A stretch of 64,000 nt of DNA from Pseudomonas schmalbachii (GCF_017589465.1 NZ_JAELYA010000002.1:1-64000), one strand, 5' to 3'. Shown: positions 23,688 to 33,069, numbered from the stretch's first letter. Numbers and translations are program-made. Notes: generated by a model from the letters alone, not told the origin.

Positions 23688-25292
23688 CTACAACTCATCC
23701 ATCCAGTCCCCTTTCGGTTTCAGGCTGGCCAGGAACTCCTCCAGGGCGTAGTCGTCGTCGAGCAACTGGCGGGCGGGCGGTGCCGCTTGCAGGGAGGCCG
23801 ACTGCGGCGCTGGTTCTGGCGGTGGCACGGGCACGGCGGGTTCGCTGCTGGCGTTCTGCGGCAGCAGGTCGACGCCGAAGGGCCTGCCGACAGGCTTTTT
23901 CCCCGGCGTCGGTGAGGTGATGGCAATGATCGTCGCCTGATCTTGGCGTCGTAGGGGCATGACTACGCTGGTGTCGGCATTGAGGTGGCTAGCCATGGTC
24001 GCCAAGGCGATGCCGACAAAGGGCGATGCGGCGCCGGTATCACCGAGGCGCTGGGTGAGGTCGTAGCTTTCCCGAGAATCCAGTAGGTCCAGCGTGCTAT
24101 GGGCCGCGCGCAGGGCCGGCGTTAGTTCGGCCAGCGGAGTGGCATTCAGGCCGCCGTCGTAGAACAGACGGGCGGGTTTGGGGCTCAGCGGATCGGTAGC
24201 ATTCTTCCAGCCGGCGGCGAGTTGCGCAGTCAGCGCCTCGCGCTTGAGGCGCTCGCCGGTATCGGGGCGGGTCAGCGCCACAGTGACCGGGCGATGCAAT
24301 CTGGCCAGCACCGGCATCGCGTCCCACTGCTCGAAGGCGCGTACGGTCCAGGGCTGGGGAATGAAGGGCGAAGGCTGGAACTCCACAGGCGGCTTGCGCC
24401 ACCCCCAACCACGGAACTCAGGGTCGATCTTGTTCGCGTTGACCTTGGTGTAGGGCGCGTATTGGCGCAGCCAGTCGACCCGCTCGGGCCGACCGACGAT
24501 CAGGGCGACCATGGTGTCCGTAAGCTCACCAGGCTGTCGTGGGCCGGTCCCTACGCCGATGGGCCTGTTTCCCTTCGTCATCAATGACAAGGCCATATTG
24601 AAGCCTTCATTGGCATACACCAGCACCGCCGGTAGATCGGGATAGCGCTCGAACAACTGGAACAGCGACTCCAGTAAGCCCTCGGGGGTGTCGTTACAAA
24701 TGATGCCGTCCTGCAGATTGCGAATGCGGTGCCAATGCAACCCTGCCGGTGCCCGTAGGTCATTGACCATCACAGACAGGCTTTCCCTCGTTTCCTCGGG
24801 TGTGAAACGTAGATTCGGCGTATCAGGGTTCCAGCCCCGCACCACCGTGATCGTAGGTATCGGCCATTTCTCCAGGAAATCTTTTAGCCCCAGCTCTAGG
24901 GCATCGGCCTCCCGCTTTTCATAAGCCATATCCTTGTCGTCCGCGGTGATCGGATACCGCTTCGGGTCCATGGGCAGGATACTGCCGACGTGCAATGCGT
25001 CCGTCTGCCTGGAGCTCTGCTCCTGCAGGGCCTGCCAGAGCTTGCCCTGGCGGAAGACGTCCAGGCTGATACCGATGCTGAGCACGTCGAGGGTTTCCAG
25101 GCGTGGCGAGGTAGTGGGAGCATGGTAAGCAGCGCTGGACATGACGGCCTCCTTGGCCGGGACATAGGCGGTAATGTATGTCGCCGGGCTGGCGAAACAG
25201 CGCAGCGGGGACAAGGGCGATTCGGCGGCGGAAAGCCAGGGGCTGGTCAACAGCATCCACACGACAGATGGGGGTAAGAGCAGCCAGCGCAT
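23688..25292 (-). CDS. Tla3-like (DUF2875) T6SS effector adaptor, copy 2
   Basis: The 534-residue protein has an N-terminal signal sequence (LLTSPWLSAAES) and the DUF2875 core shared with the second copy at 26819 (LHVGSILPMDPKRYPI, LHWHRIRNLQDGIICNDTPEG, LLDSRESYDLTQRLGDTGAASPFVGIALATMASHLN). Tla3 of P. aeruginosa delivers the lipase Tle3 to VgrG2b. Here its ATG shares a base with the stop codon of a truncated tle3 fragment, so this adaptor has lost its cognate effector. The C-terminal part is proline-rich and differs from copy 1. Confidence 0.82.
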   Translation of the reverse strand: MRWLLLPPSVVWMLLTSPWLSAAESPLSPLRCFASPATYITAYVPAKEAVMSSAAYHAPTTSPRLETLDVLSIGISLDVFRQGKLWQALQEQSSRQTDALHVGSILPMDPKRYPITADDKDMAYEKREADALELGLKDFLEKWPIPTITVVRGWNPDTPNLRFTPEETRESLSVMVNDLRAPAGLHWHRIRNLQDGIICNDTPEGLLESLFQLFERYPDLPAVLVYANEGFNMALSLMTKGNRPIGVGTGPRQPGELTDTMVALIVGRPERVDWLRQYAPYTKVNANKIDPEFRGWGWRKPPVEFQPSPFIPQPWTVRAFEQWDAMPVLARLHRPVTVALTRPDTGERLKREALTAQLAAGWKNATDPLSPKPARLFYDGGLNATPLAELTPALRAAHSTLDLLDSRESYDLTQRLGDTGAASPFVGIALATMASHLNADTSVVMPLRRQDQATIIAITSPTPGKKPVGRPFGVDLLPQNASSEPAVPVPPPEPAPQSASLQAAPPARQLLDDDYALEEFLASLKPKGDWMDEL

Positions 25293-25462
25293 CAGAGCCC
25301 CCGCTCTATGCGCTCATAACAGCCGGCGAGGTCGTTGACGCCGTGCACGACGATGGTCACGCGGGGCTTGGGCGGCGGCGGGACGAGATGCACGTCGCCG
25401 CCGTTGGGCATGGTGATGGCCTGTGCCGAACAGATCGTCCTGATCCGAACCGCGTCGTTCAT
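25292..25462 (-). pseudogene. N-terminal remnant of a tle3-type lipase effector gene
   Basis: A 56-residue frame ends KPRVTIVVHGVNDLAGCYERIERGL. It matches the start of the full Tle3 at 28371 (KPCIVIVVHGVNDLAGVYDSIESGL) and then stops. About 670 codons, including the GxSxG serine, are missing, and the stop overlaps the start of the tla3-like gene. It looks like an internal deletion that left the expression start and the adaptor gene in register. It was found by reading the strand directly, as it is short. Confidence 0.8.
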
Positions 25463-25557
25463 GGCGTAGCTCCTTGCTGGTCTTCGGTGTTCCGTCTTGC
25501 CAGACAGGCGGCGTCGAGCAGTGACTGCCCGTACTTCCCTGCCTGGATTTGCAGGTA

Positions 25558-26292
25558 TCAGGGCTCCAGATCGAACACGAACGGATCATCCGGGTCCGGG
25601 AAGCTCAGTCGATAACGCTCTCCCGTGGACTTGCCGTCGAACCGGACATAGTCAACTTCCAATCCTTCGGGATGATTTTCCTGAGCAGGTCCCGTATAGC
25701 GGTTGCGGGGATAGATGAACTGATTCCGCGGGGTCTTCCGAACGGCCGAGCAGGAGGCGAAGAGCGGCGGCAGGACATACAAGCTCCGATGATGCAGAAG
25801 CAGCACCCCGGTATAGCGGTCCCCTTTTCCACTACTCACGTACTGGAGCTCCAGGCATATCGAAGAGCCGTTCTGCCAGTACGTAACACGTTCCAGACTT
25901 TCCGGATCAATGGGGTCTCTGCCACGCCAGGTTTCAGGCGCACGATCAATCGCGTCCCGTAGACTCCAGCGCCGCTTGTCGACAACCAGCGCCTCGCCAT
26001 CGAACGCCATGTCGGGGTCGTTTTTCTCAGGAGCCATGGATAAGCCATCCGGTACGACCCACTCCTCCTGCTCCTGACCCACCACTGCCGCACGCATCGC
26101 ATTGACCCAGATGCACTTCCTGGGCGATGCCGTGCATGGCATCGCCAATTCTTGCCCACTCCCATCGAACAGGTTGTCGCCAAGCGAACGGTAGAACGTC
26201 CGATAGTCACTGAACTGGGCCTGGGCAGGTTGTGCCAACATGAGCAGGCAGCCTGCGAACAGAACGCCCCGCATACGAACATGCCCCCTCAT
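25558..26292 (-). CDS. Secreted protein, candidate Tle3 immunity protein (Tli3-like)
   Basis: The 244-residue protein has a clear signal peptide (MRGVLFAGCLLMLAQPAQA, from the internal Met at residue 7; either Met may be the start). I recognise no catalytic motif. Cysteines at about 53, 60 and two further on suggest disulfides, as for a periplasmic protein. Position downstream of tle3-tla3-PAAR and periplasmic targeting suit an immunity protein against a lipase acting in the periplasm. This is inference from context. Confidence 0.5.
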   Translation of the reverse strand: MRGHVRMRGVLFAGCLLMLAQPAQAQFSDYRTFYRSLGDNLFDGSGQELAMPCTASPRKCIWVNAMRAAVVGQEQEEWVVPDGLSMAPEKNDPDMAFDGEALVVDKRRWSLRDAIDRAPETWRGRDPIDPESLERVTYWQNGSSICLELQYVSSGKGDRYTGVLLLHHRSLYVLPPLFASCSAVRKTPRNQFIYPRNRYTGPAQENHPEGLEVDYVRFDGKSTGERYRLSFPDPDDPFVFDLEP

Positions 26293-26293
26293 C

Positions 26294-26539
26294 TCAGCGA
26301 TACTCCTTGGCGCCCGTCGCCTTGATGTAATCCGGATTGGCTTTCCAGAAAATCATTTCTCCTGTTGCGGTCGTGGACACGTACTTATAGGAGTAACGGC
26401 CACGTTCACGCGTGCTCACCATGGTTTGGGGTTTCTTGTTGTACTGGGTCCAGATGGCTAGCTGCCCACCTCTGGAGGGACGCGTTGAAGTGATCTGCAG
26501 CACCTTGACGATCACGCCCTCGCTCCCCACACCATTCAA
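26294..26539 (-). CDS. Small T6SS-linked protein of unknown function
   Basis: An 81-residue protein with a probable TTG start overlapping the TGA of the PAAR gene (26536-26539), and one base short of the next gene. It is basic and beta-rich (VIVKVLQITSTRPSRGGQLAIWTQYNKKPQTMV, ending KANPDYIKATGAKEYR), with no signal peptide. Tight coupling between PAAR and the secreted protein gene suggests it belongs to the effector module. Function is unknown. Confidence 0.5.
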   Translation of the reverse strand: MNGVGSEGVIVKVLQITSTRPSRGGQLAIWTQYNKKPQTMVSTRERGRYSYKYVSTTATGEMIFWKANPDYIKATGAKEYR

Positions 26540-26796
26540 CTCTCCGCATTTCCTTTGGGATTACTGGCAAGAAGACTGGCTCCACATGCCGTCTTCATGC
26601 CATGTAGAGCTACTGGAACTCCTCCCACATCAAGCAAAGCGCTGCCTTCGGCGATGGGAAACACCCCCAAACAAAGTGGGCAGACAACCTTGTGCCCAAC
26701 ACCCGCCATCGGCTTGCCATTGAGGTCGGTCTGGCTGAATGCTTCGATCACGGTGCCACCGTGACTGGTGGAGTCGCCGAGGCGGATGATGTCCAT
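26536..26796 (-). CDS. PAAR-domain type VI spike tip protein, copy 1
   Basis: This 86-residue PAAR protein is identical to copy 2 except at the last residue (S versus R). It sits 22 bases after the tla3 gene and is overlapped by the following small gene. It would sharpen the VgrG spike of this island. Confidence 0.9.
   Translation of the reverse strand: MDIIRLGDSTSHGGTVIEAFSQTDLNGKPMAGVGHKVVCPLCLGVFPIAEGSALLDVGGVPVALHGMKTACGASLLASNPKGNAES
26546..26796. repeat. 251-bp direct repeat with 22932-23182 (PAAR gene)
   Basis: Partner of the repeat described at 22932; three mismatches in 251 bases. Confidence 0.9.
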
Positions 26797-26818
26797 CTAC
26801 TTGCTTCTCAGATGCCAC

Positions 26819-28378
26819 TTAAAGGTCATCCCACCAGTTCTTGGTTGGACTCAGGTTGGTAATTAGATCGGAGACGCCGTCTTCCTCGATTGTGGTGGCC
26901 GACGGTGAAATTGCCGTTAGATGCTGACCAGCCAGCCATTCGGTTCCAAACAGTTTCTGCATGGGCTCCGAAGGCTGGTCGCTGCTACTAAAAGCAGGGG
27001 CGATGTCTACTCCGAAGGGGTTGTCGGTGGCTTTGTGTCCAGGCTGGTCGGGGGTGACGACGATATAGGTGGCCCGCTCCTGGCGACGCAGAGGCATGAC
27101 CACGCTGGTGTCGCCATTCAGGTAGCTAGCCATGGTAGCCAAGGCGATGCCGACGAAAGGCGAAGCGGCGCCGGTGTCGCCCAGGCGCTGGGTGAGGTCG
27201 TAGCTTTCCTTCGAGTCCAACAGGTCGAGCGGGCTGTGCGCTGCCTTCAGGGCCGGCATCAGATCGGCCAGCGGCGAGGTGTTATAGCCGCCGTCATAAA
27301 ATAGCCGGGTCGGCTGTGGCTGGATGGTATCGGTGGCCTGCTTCCAGCCCTTGGCGAGTTGGGCAGTCAGTGCGTCACGCTTGAGGCGTTGGTGGGTATC
27401 AGGGTGTTGCAGCGAGATGCTAACCGGGCGTTGCACCCAGGCGAATACCTTGAGGGCATCCCACTGTTCCATGCCACGGCGGGTCCAGGGCTGCGGGATG
27501 AACGGCGAGGGCTGGAAGGCCACAGGCGGTTGGCGCTGCCAGCCGGCGAAACCTGGGTAGAGAGGGACGCCATTGACCTTGGTGTAGGGCGCAAAGAAGC
27601 GCAGCCATTCCATGCGCTCGGGGCGGGCGAAGATAAGAGCGGTCATGGCATTGACCAGTTCGCCGGGCTTGCGTTCGCCGGCGCTGGCCCCCACAAAGTG
27701 GGTGTCTTTACTCGCAAGCGCCAGGGCCATATTCAGCCCCTCTACTACGTAAACCAGTAGCGCGGGCATATCCGGGTTGGCTTCGAAGGTCTGGAAGACG
27801 GTTTCCAAGGCATCTTCGGGTGTATCGCTGGTGACGATGCCGTTATCGAGTTGGCGGATACGGTGCCAGTGCAGGCCGGCTTCAGGGCGCCGATCGCTCG
27901 CCAGTGTTTGCAGCATGACGTCAGTCATTTCGGGAGGAAATCGCAGGTTCGCAGCATGCCGATCGTAACCGCGCACCACCACCATCGTGGGAATGGGCCA
28001 GGCCTCGGGGAAGCGTTTGACGCCCAACTCAAAGGTGTCCGTTTTACGTTTTTCCCAAGCATCGTTCTTGTCGCTGGCCAGTATCGGATACTTCGCCGGA
28101 TCGGTAGTTAGGATGCTGCCCACATGCAGGCTGTCGGGCTGAGCGGCATTCTGTTTCTGCAGTTCGCTCCAGACTTGCCTCTGGCGGTAGGTGTCCAGGC
28201 TGAGGCCAACGCTAACCACGGCCAGGCGGTCCAGGTGTGGGGAGGTGGCGGGGGCGCTATGGGGCAGTGCGGGATTCATGGCGGCGTCCTTGTCGAATAG
28301 GTTGGCGGTGCAGGCGGCCAGCAGGCCCAAGACCAGCAGGACGCCTAGGCGGAAGGATTTCAGGGAGTAGTTAGCCAA
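26819..28378 (-). CDS. tla3: Tla3 (DUF2875) adaptor for the Tle3 lipase
   Basis: The 519-residue protein has an N-terminal lipoprotein-like signal (LGVLLVLGLLAAC) and the DUF2875 core (SLHVGSILTTDPAKYPI, GLHWHRIRQLDNGIVTSDTPEDALETVFQTFEANPDMPALLVYVVEG, LLDSKESYDLTQRLGDTGAASPFVGIALATMASYLN). Known role of P. aeruginosa Tla3: binding Tle3 and loading it on VgrG2b. It starts at a TTG that overlaps the end of tle3 by 8 bases, so the two are translationally coupled. Confidence 0.88.
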   Translation of the reverse strand: MANYSLKSFRLGVLLVLGLLAACTANLFDKDAAMNPALPHSAPATSPHLDRLAVVSVGLSLDTYRQRQVWSELQKQNAAQPDSLHVGSILTTDPAKYPILASDKNDAWEKRKTDTFELGVKRFPEAWPIPTMVVVRGYDRHAANLRFPPEMTDVMLQTLASDRRPEAGLHWHRIRQLDNGIVTSDTPEDALETVFQTFEANPDMPALLVYVVEGLNMALALASKDTHFVGASAGERKPGELVNAMTALIFARPERMEWLRFFAPYTKVNGVPLYPGFAGWQRQPPVAFQPSPFIPQPWTRRGMEQWDALKVFAWVQRPVSISLQHPDTHQRLKRDALTAQLAKGWKQATDTIQPQPTRLFYDGGYNTSPLADLMPALKAAHSPLDLLDSKESYDLTQRLGDTGAASPFVGIALATMASYLNGDTSVVMPLRRQERATYIVVTPDQPGHKATDNPFGVDIAPAFSSSDQPSEPMQKLFGTEWLAGQHLTAISPSATTIEEDGVSDLITNLSPTKNWWDDL

Positions 28379-30554
28379 TCTGTTCGCTCTTGATCAGGCA
28401 GGGCATCGCGGGGCGAAAGTACTGCGGGTAGCGCTGGTCACAGCCACAGGCGTAGTAGTCGGCGGTGGCATCGATCAGCATGCGGTGCTCCGGCTTTTCC
28501 TGCTGGTAGAGCGCCAGAGAGGCAGCATCAGGCTTGTCATCTAGAATGCCGGCAAGAGCCGTGGCCGCGGCGTCCTCGGCTGGAATGACTCCGTTATCTG
28601 TCCCTCTCCATCCCAACCTCCAATCCGCCACCCGACACAGATAGCGGTAGAAATCCTCGTCATCGATGCTGCGTGCCTGCCCCAGAGCCAGGTCATATGC
28701 CATGGCCTTGCGGCTGTGCTCGGAGTTCGCGGGTATAGCGGAGTGGAAGGACAGAGCGTCGTCCTCGGTGAGCTCGTCCTTGGGCGTGTTCATCAGGCGC
28801 CGGCGGGCCTCGTTAGGGCTTTCGTCAAAGGTGACTTCGTAGGTGGCGCCGCGGTCCTCTTGATTGACCGTCATGTAGCGCACCCGATGCCAGTCTGCCG
28901 CCCATGCATTGTTGTCAGGAGCGGTGTAAGGGTTACGTGCAAGATCGTTCAGATCGCTGGCCTGTTCTTCGAAATGACGTTTGAGGGCATCACCATACAA
29001 ATCGCGAGGGGCTTCCATTGTGCGTGTACCGCTGGGATAGCGTTGCAGGCCCTTGTGGGTAACGGCGATGGAAGCCTCGATCGGGTCCATGGCTTCGCGC
29101 ACCTGGTGCACGCCATTCTTCTCGGTGTTCCAGACGACATTGCGGAAATCGCCGTCGAAATTGACTCGAAGCGGTGTGGGTAGCTTGGCGGCGCTGATAC
29201 GCACGCTCTGGCCCACATCGAAGTTGGCGCGCGATATTGCGCCGCCCACTCCATCCCAGGTTCCTTCGCCGCTCTGACGCAGCACGTAGCGATGGTCCGG
29301 TCCATGGGCGCCGACTTCCTCAGGCTGCCCATCGCGTGTGCGAGTGGTGAAGATGCGCTGGTGAAAGCGCGGCCCCAGCCGATTGAGAACGGTGACCTTT
29401 TCCAGGCTGTCGGGGACGCCCTGCCAACCGATACCTTGCACGTTGCGCAGGCCGACAGTCTGGTCGAGGGGCGTGAAATACAGGCTGACGGTACCGCGGT
29501 TGTCGCGCTCATCGAAGGTGATGCCGGTGTCGTCCTGGCGGCTGGCGCACTGCTGTCCGGTCCATTGCGGCCCACCAATACAGCGTGGGCTGGCAGGATC
29601 GGCCATTTCCTCCAGGCTTGGCATGGAATGGGTGCCTTCGCCAATGAAGTTGACGATGTTGGCCAGGGTATCCAGACGGGCCTGGGCGGTTTGCTGGAGT
29701 TTTTGTACCTCCCAATGTTCCAGTACCGGCTGGATAAGGCTGTAGGGCGAATTCATCAGAATGCCGGCATCAATGGGGCGTTGTCCGCCCGCCTCCAGGA
29801 AGGCATTGGCCAGCAGGGTAAGCAGTGTGCCCTGGCTGTGGCCGACCACGTTGACGGTATCGTCGGGATAGCGCTCGCGGATGATGCTTACCAGCATGGC
29901 CAGGCGCTTGGCGGCCAGCACCATGTAGTTCCGCGGTGGGCCGGGGAACAGGGGATGACGCGGTGTACTGACGAAGAATGAGTTGAGCGGCACCACGCCG
30001 AACAGGTAGCCGCTGAAGCCTCGCTCCCACATGTCGGGTAGGGTGGTGGTGGCATTGGCGAAGATGCCACCTTCCTTGGAGCCGGACTTGTCCAGGCGAT
30101 TGCCATAGCGGTCCAGCCATTCGCCGTGGGGCGTGTCTTTGCGCAGATAGGGTTTGCCTGTCTTTGGGTCGATTTCATCGGATTCGCGCGAGCCCCAGTA
30201 GAAAGGGATGACGATGCCCCGCGGGGAGCTATCGTGGCGCCGCCGGTAGTAGACCTTGTCAGGGTTGGGAGCATCCTTGTCCTCGGGTGTGGGCAGGGTG
30301 TAACGGGCAGCGATGAGCGAGGCAGGACTGGGCTGCCCCCTGGTGGTGCTCAGATGGTCCAGGCGCTCGTTAAGGCCCTGGCACAGGCCGCTCTCGATGG
30401 AGTCGTAGACGCCAGCCAGGTCGTTCACGCCGTGCACCACAATGACGATACAGGGCTTGGGCTGGCGCTTCTGCACGTAGGAGAGGTTGTTCTGACCCGG
30501 CGCCAGGGGCGCGGTGTGTTCGCCAGTTACGGTGCGGTTTCGCGTCATGAGCAT
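28371..30554 (-). CDS. tle3: Tle3-type T6SS phospholipase effector
   Basis: The 727-residue alpha/beta-hydrolase is of the Tle3 (DUF3274-containing) family. The early strand IVIVVHGVNDLAG carries the oxyanion region, and the nucleophile elbow is NVVGHSQGTLL at about residue 237-243 (GHSQG). Tle3 of P. aeruginosa is antibacterial in the target periplasm and travels with VgrG2b. There is no signal peptide, as expected for a T6SS cargo. It is between vgrG (16 bases upstream) and tla3 (overlapping). The gene appears intact. Confidence 0.9.
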   Translation of the reverse strand: MLMTRNRTVTGEHTAPLAPGQNNLSYVQKRQPKPCIVIVVHGVNDLAGVYDSIESGLCQGLNERLDHLSTTRGQPSPASLIAARYTLPTPEDKDAPNPDKVYYRRRHDSSPRGIVIPFYWGSRESDEIDPKTGKPYLRKDTPHGEWLDRYGNRLDKSGSKEGGIFANATTTLPDMWERGFSGYLFGVVPLNSFFVSTPRHPLFPGPPRNYMVLAAKRLAMLVSIIRERYPDDTVNVVGHSQGTLLTLLANAFLEAGGQRPIDAGILMNSPYSLIQPVLEHWEVQKLQQTAQARLDTLANIVNFIGEGTHSMPSLEEMADPASPRCIGGPQWTGQQCASRQDDTGITFDERDNRGTVSLYFTPLDQTVGLRNVQGIGWQGVPDSLEKVTVLNRLGPRFHQRIFTTRTRDGQPEEVGAHGPDHRYVLRQSGEGTWDGVGGAISRANFDVGQSVRISAAKLPTPLRVNFDGDFRNVVWNTEKNGVHQVREAMDPIEASIAVTHKGLQRYPSGTRTMEAPRDLYGDALKRHFEEQASDLNDLARNPYTAPDNNAWAADWHRVRYMTVNQEDRGATYEVTFDESPNEARRRLMNTPKDELTEDDALSFHSAIPANSEHSRKAMAYDLALGQARSIDDEDFYRYLCRVADWRLGWRGTDNGVIPAEDAAATALAGILDDKPDAASLALYQQEKPEHRMLIDATADYYACGCDQRYPQYFRPAMPCLIKSEQIG

Positions 30555-30570
30555 GTCGATCCCTCTGCTC

Positions 30571-33069
30571 TTATTCCGTGTCGATCAGGTCGAACCTGGC
30601 GATATGCATGGCCTGGTCCTCAAGTAACTGGGTGGCGCCCTTGGCATCGGTGATGCCTTCGATGACCTGACCGTTGCCGAGGGTGACACGGTAATTCTGG
30701 TTGGCCACTGGCCGTTCACCGTCGGGAAGGGTCAGGACAAAACGCCGCTGCGTATCGCCCATCTTGAATTGAGGCAGCTCCGCCGCCAGGCTGGTGGCGC
30801 CCAGATGGCTATGCTTGGCCGCCTTGACGATGAAGTTGCCAGGCATGCCCAGCTCGATGTTGCCGCCCTTGAGGGTGAGGTAGGCGCCGCCGCACATCAG
30901 GGTGATGTGCTCCTTGGCCGACACCAGCACATGACGATTGCTTGCGCTGATCTCGACGCTCTGATCCGCTTGCAGGCGGATGTCGTTGTGCTGGGCCTGC
31001 AGCAGCAACTGCCCCTGGTGAGCGATATGGCGCATTTCGCCGCTGTGGGCGAACAGCCCCAGGTCGGTGCCGGCATTGACGACGAATTTCTGCCCGGAGG
31101 TGAGTTGCTGGTTCTGCTGGGCGACGCTGTCGATATGCTCGCCAGCCGCCAGCGTGAGGGATTGCGGGGTGCCGGCGGCGATGCCTGCCGGGCCGCTCAG
31201 GGCGATGGCCGGTTTGCCGCCGTTGGGTTTGTTTGCCTCGTCGTTGGCGCCGTGCCCAAGGTCGCGCACCGCGTCGCTGAGGGTCTGCTGAGGCGCGACG
31301 TCATGGTCGACGCCCTGGTGCTCTCCGGCGTAGTCGCCCAGCTCTCGTGCCAGCTGCAGCGCGGCTTCCAGCACCTGGACGACCGTGCCCCGGTTCAGTT
31401 GCCCGCCATTGGCCTGCAATTGCTCTTCGGTACTCAGCAGCAGCCCCTTGGCCGCACGTACCGCGCCATGCTCGTCGGTGCGTAGTTCGAAACCTTCACC
31501 ACGAGGCGCGCCGCCATCGGGGCGCGGGTGGGTCAGATAGCCCAGATGCAGATGGCTGTCGCCGTGATCGCTCATCAGCGCGGCGCTGATCTGCTTCGTG
31601 GTGTCGTCGATGCGCAGTTCGTTGGCCCGACTGCCGCGGTATTCCTTGCTCTTGATGGTGCTGAGGATCTTGTGGTCCGGTAACTGATAGGGAGGTCGGT
31701 TGGTCGCCCGATAGGTGCGTCCGGTGATGATCGGCTGGTCGCAATCGCCGTCGAGGTAGTCGACGATTACTTCCTGGCCGATACGCGGGATCGCCATATG
31801 TCCCCAGTCCGCGCCGGCCCAGTTCTGCGCCACGCGAATCCAGCAGGTACTGAACTCGTCGTTGCGGCCTTCCCGATCCCAGGGAAACTGGACCTTCACC
31901 CGCCCCCATTCGTCGCAGTAGATCTCCTCCCCTTCCGGCCCCACCACGGTCGCGATCTGCGGCCCGTCGACGCTGGGTTTCGGCAGGGGCTCGGGGCGCC
32001 ACTCCGTCTCCTCGGCAACCAGTTCGGCGGTGTAGTCGTAGCTCACGCCCATTCCGGCATCGGCGGACTCGTTCTCCTGGCTGGCGTACTGAATGCCTTT
32101 GTGGGTGATACGTACCGGTCGCCACCAGCAGTTGAAATCATCGCGGGGATGGCCGGTCAGCTGGAAGGACAGGCCGGGCATCAGGCGCGGATCATCGCCT
32201 TCGACCGTTGCGATCTGGGCGTCCCGGCGATGCCCCCTCAGCCGGTCTTCGGTGAATGGTTTGCCGACCGTGCTGACCTTGTAGCGGCCGGGGTAGTCGT
32301 AGCGCTCATAGTCCTGCCGCTGATGCTTCAGCGTTTCGCCACGGACCTTGTGCTGCTGGTTGTAGGTGGGGCGTTTGAAGGTGTAGTCGCGCTGACTCTG
32401 CTGGGCGGTGCGGACATTCTCCGAGTAACTGAACGAGTACAGCACCGACTGCGGATTGTCACCGGTCGGCTGCCTACTATAGAGCACCGGCTCACCCTGG
32501 ATGCGCGGCTGGATGAGCAGTTTGTCGCCGTGGACGAGGGTATGGGTGGACTCATCGAAGGTGAAGAAATAGAACAGCCCTTCCTCGGTGGACAGCCGGT
32601 CGAACAGGTACAGGTCGGTGTCGCCGGCCTGCACGCAGTACTCGCGGGGTTGGTGGTCCAGATGGATGCTCTGCTGGTAATGCAGGATTCCCTGCTCTTT
32701 CAATAGCAGCGCCAGTATTTCCGGCACGCTCTTCTGCTGGAAGATGCGCCAGTTGGAACTGAGCGAAAGACGGGCAAGTTGCGGTTCGACCACGGCGCTA
32801 TAGCGAGTGCGCTCGAAGCCGGTCGTGCCCTGGGTAAAACTGGAAACCAGTCCGTGAACATGGCGGACTGGCTGGTCGCCTTGCCAGAGGGTCAGCAGTG
32901 CCGGCTGGTCGAGCACCTGCCCGAAGTCGATGGAGCTGCTATAGCTGGCCAGTTCGACAGTGAGCCGGAACGGCTCGGAGAGCGCCTCCTCCAGCGTGAA
33001 CTCGACAACTTCGAACTCCAGTCGGCTGGAAGTGACAGCAAAGGTGAATTTCAGGTCCCTCTGACGCAT
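30571..33069 (-). CDS. vgrG: VgrG spike protein (VgrG2b-like, without peptidase extension)
   Basis: The 832-residue protein contains the gp27/gp5-like VgrG core (about 1-500, with CDEWGRVKVQFPWDREG and CWIRVAQNWAGADWGHMAIPRIGQEVIVDYLDGDCDQPIITGR), the DUF2345 beta-helix extension and a short C-terminal transthyretin-like domain (RRFVLTLPDGERPVANQNYRVTLGNGQVIEGITDAKG). VgrG2b of P. aeruginosa continues into a metallopeptidase; here no HExxH follows and the protein ends. I chose ATG 33069 (AGGGA upstream) over the TTG at 33090. It heads the T6SS run; no core tss genes are in view, so it is an orphan island. Confidence 0.92.
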   Translation of the reverse strand: MRQRDLKFTFAVTSSRLEFEVVEFTLEEALSEPFRLTVELASYSSSIDFGQVLDQPALLTLWQGDQPVRHVHGLVSSFTQGTTGFERTRYSAVVEPQLARLSLSSNWRIFQQKSVPEILALLLKEQGILHYQQSIHLDHQPREYCVQAGDTDLYLFDRLSTEEGLFYFFTFDESTHTLVHGDKLLIQPRIQGEPVLYSRQPTGDNPQSVLYSFSYSENVRTAQQSQRDYTFKRPTYNQQHKVRGETLKHQRQDYERYDYPGRYKVSTVGKPFTEDRLRGHRRDAQIATVEGDDPRLMPGLSFQLTGHPRDDFNCWWRPVRITHKGIQYASQENESADAGMGVSYDYTAELVAEETEWRPEPLPKPSVDGPQIATVVGPEGEEIYCDEWGRVKVQFPWDREGRNDEFSTCWIRVAQNWAGADWGHMAIPRIGQEVIVDYLDGDCDQPIITGRTYRATNRPPYQLPDHKILSTIKSKEYRGSRANELRIDDTTKQISAALMSDHGDSHLHLGYLTHPRPDGGAPRGEGFELRTDEHGAVRAAKGLLLSTEEQLQANGGQLNRGTVVQVLEAALQLARELGDYAGEHQGVDHDVAPQQTLSDAVRDLGHGANDEANKPNGGKPAIALSGPAGIAAGTPQSLTLAAGEHIDSVAQQNQQLTSGQKFVVNAGTDLGLFAHSGEMRHIAHQGQLLLQAQHNDIRLQADQSVEISASNRHVLVSAKEHITLMCGGAYLTLKGGNIELGMPGNFIVKAAKHSHLGATSLAAELPQFKMGDTQRRFVLTLPDGERPVANQNYRVTLGNGQVIEGITDAKGATQLLEDQAMHIARFDLIDTE

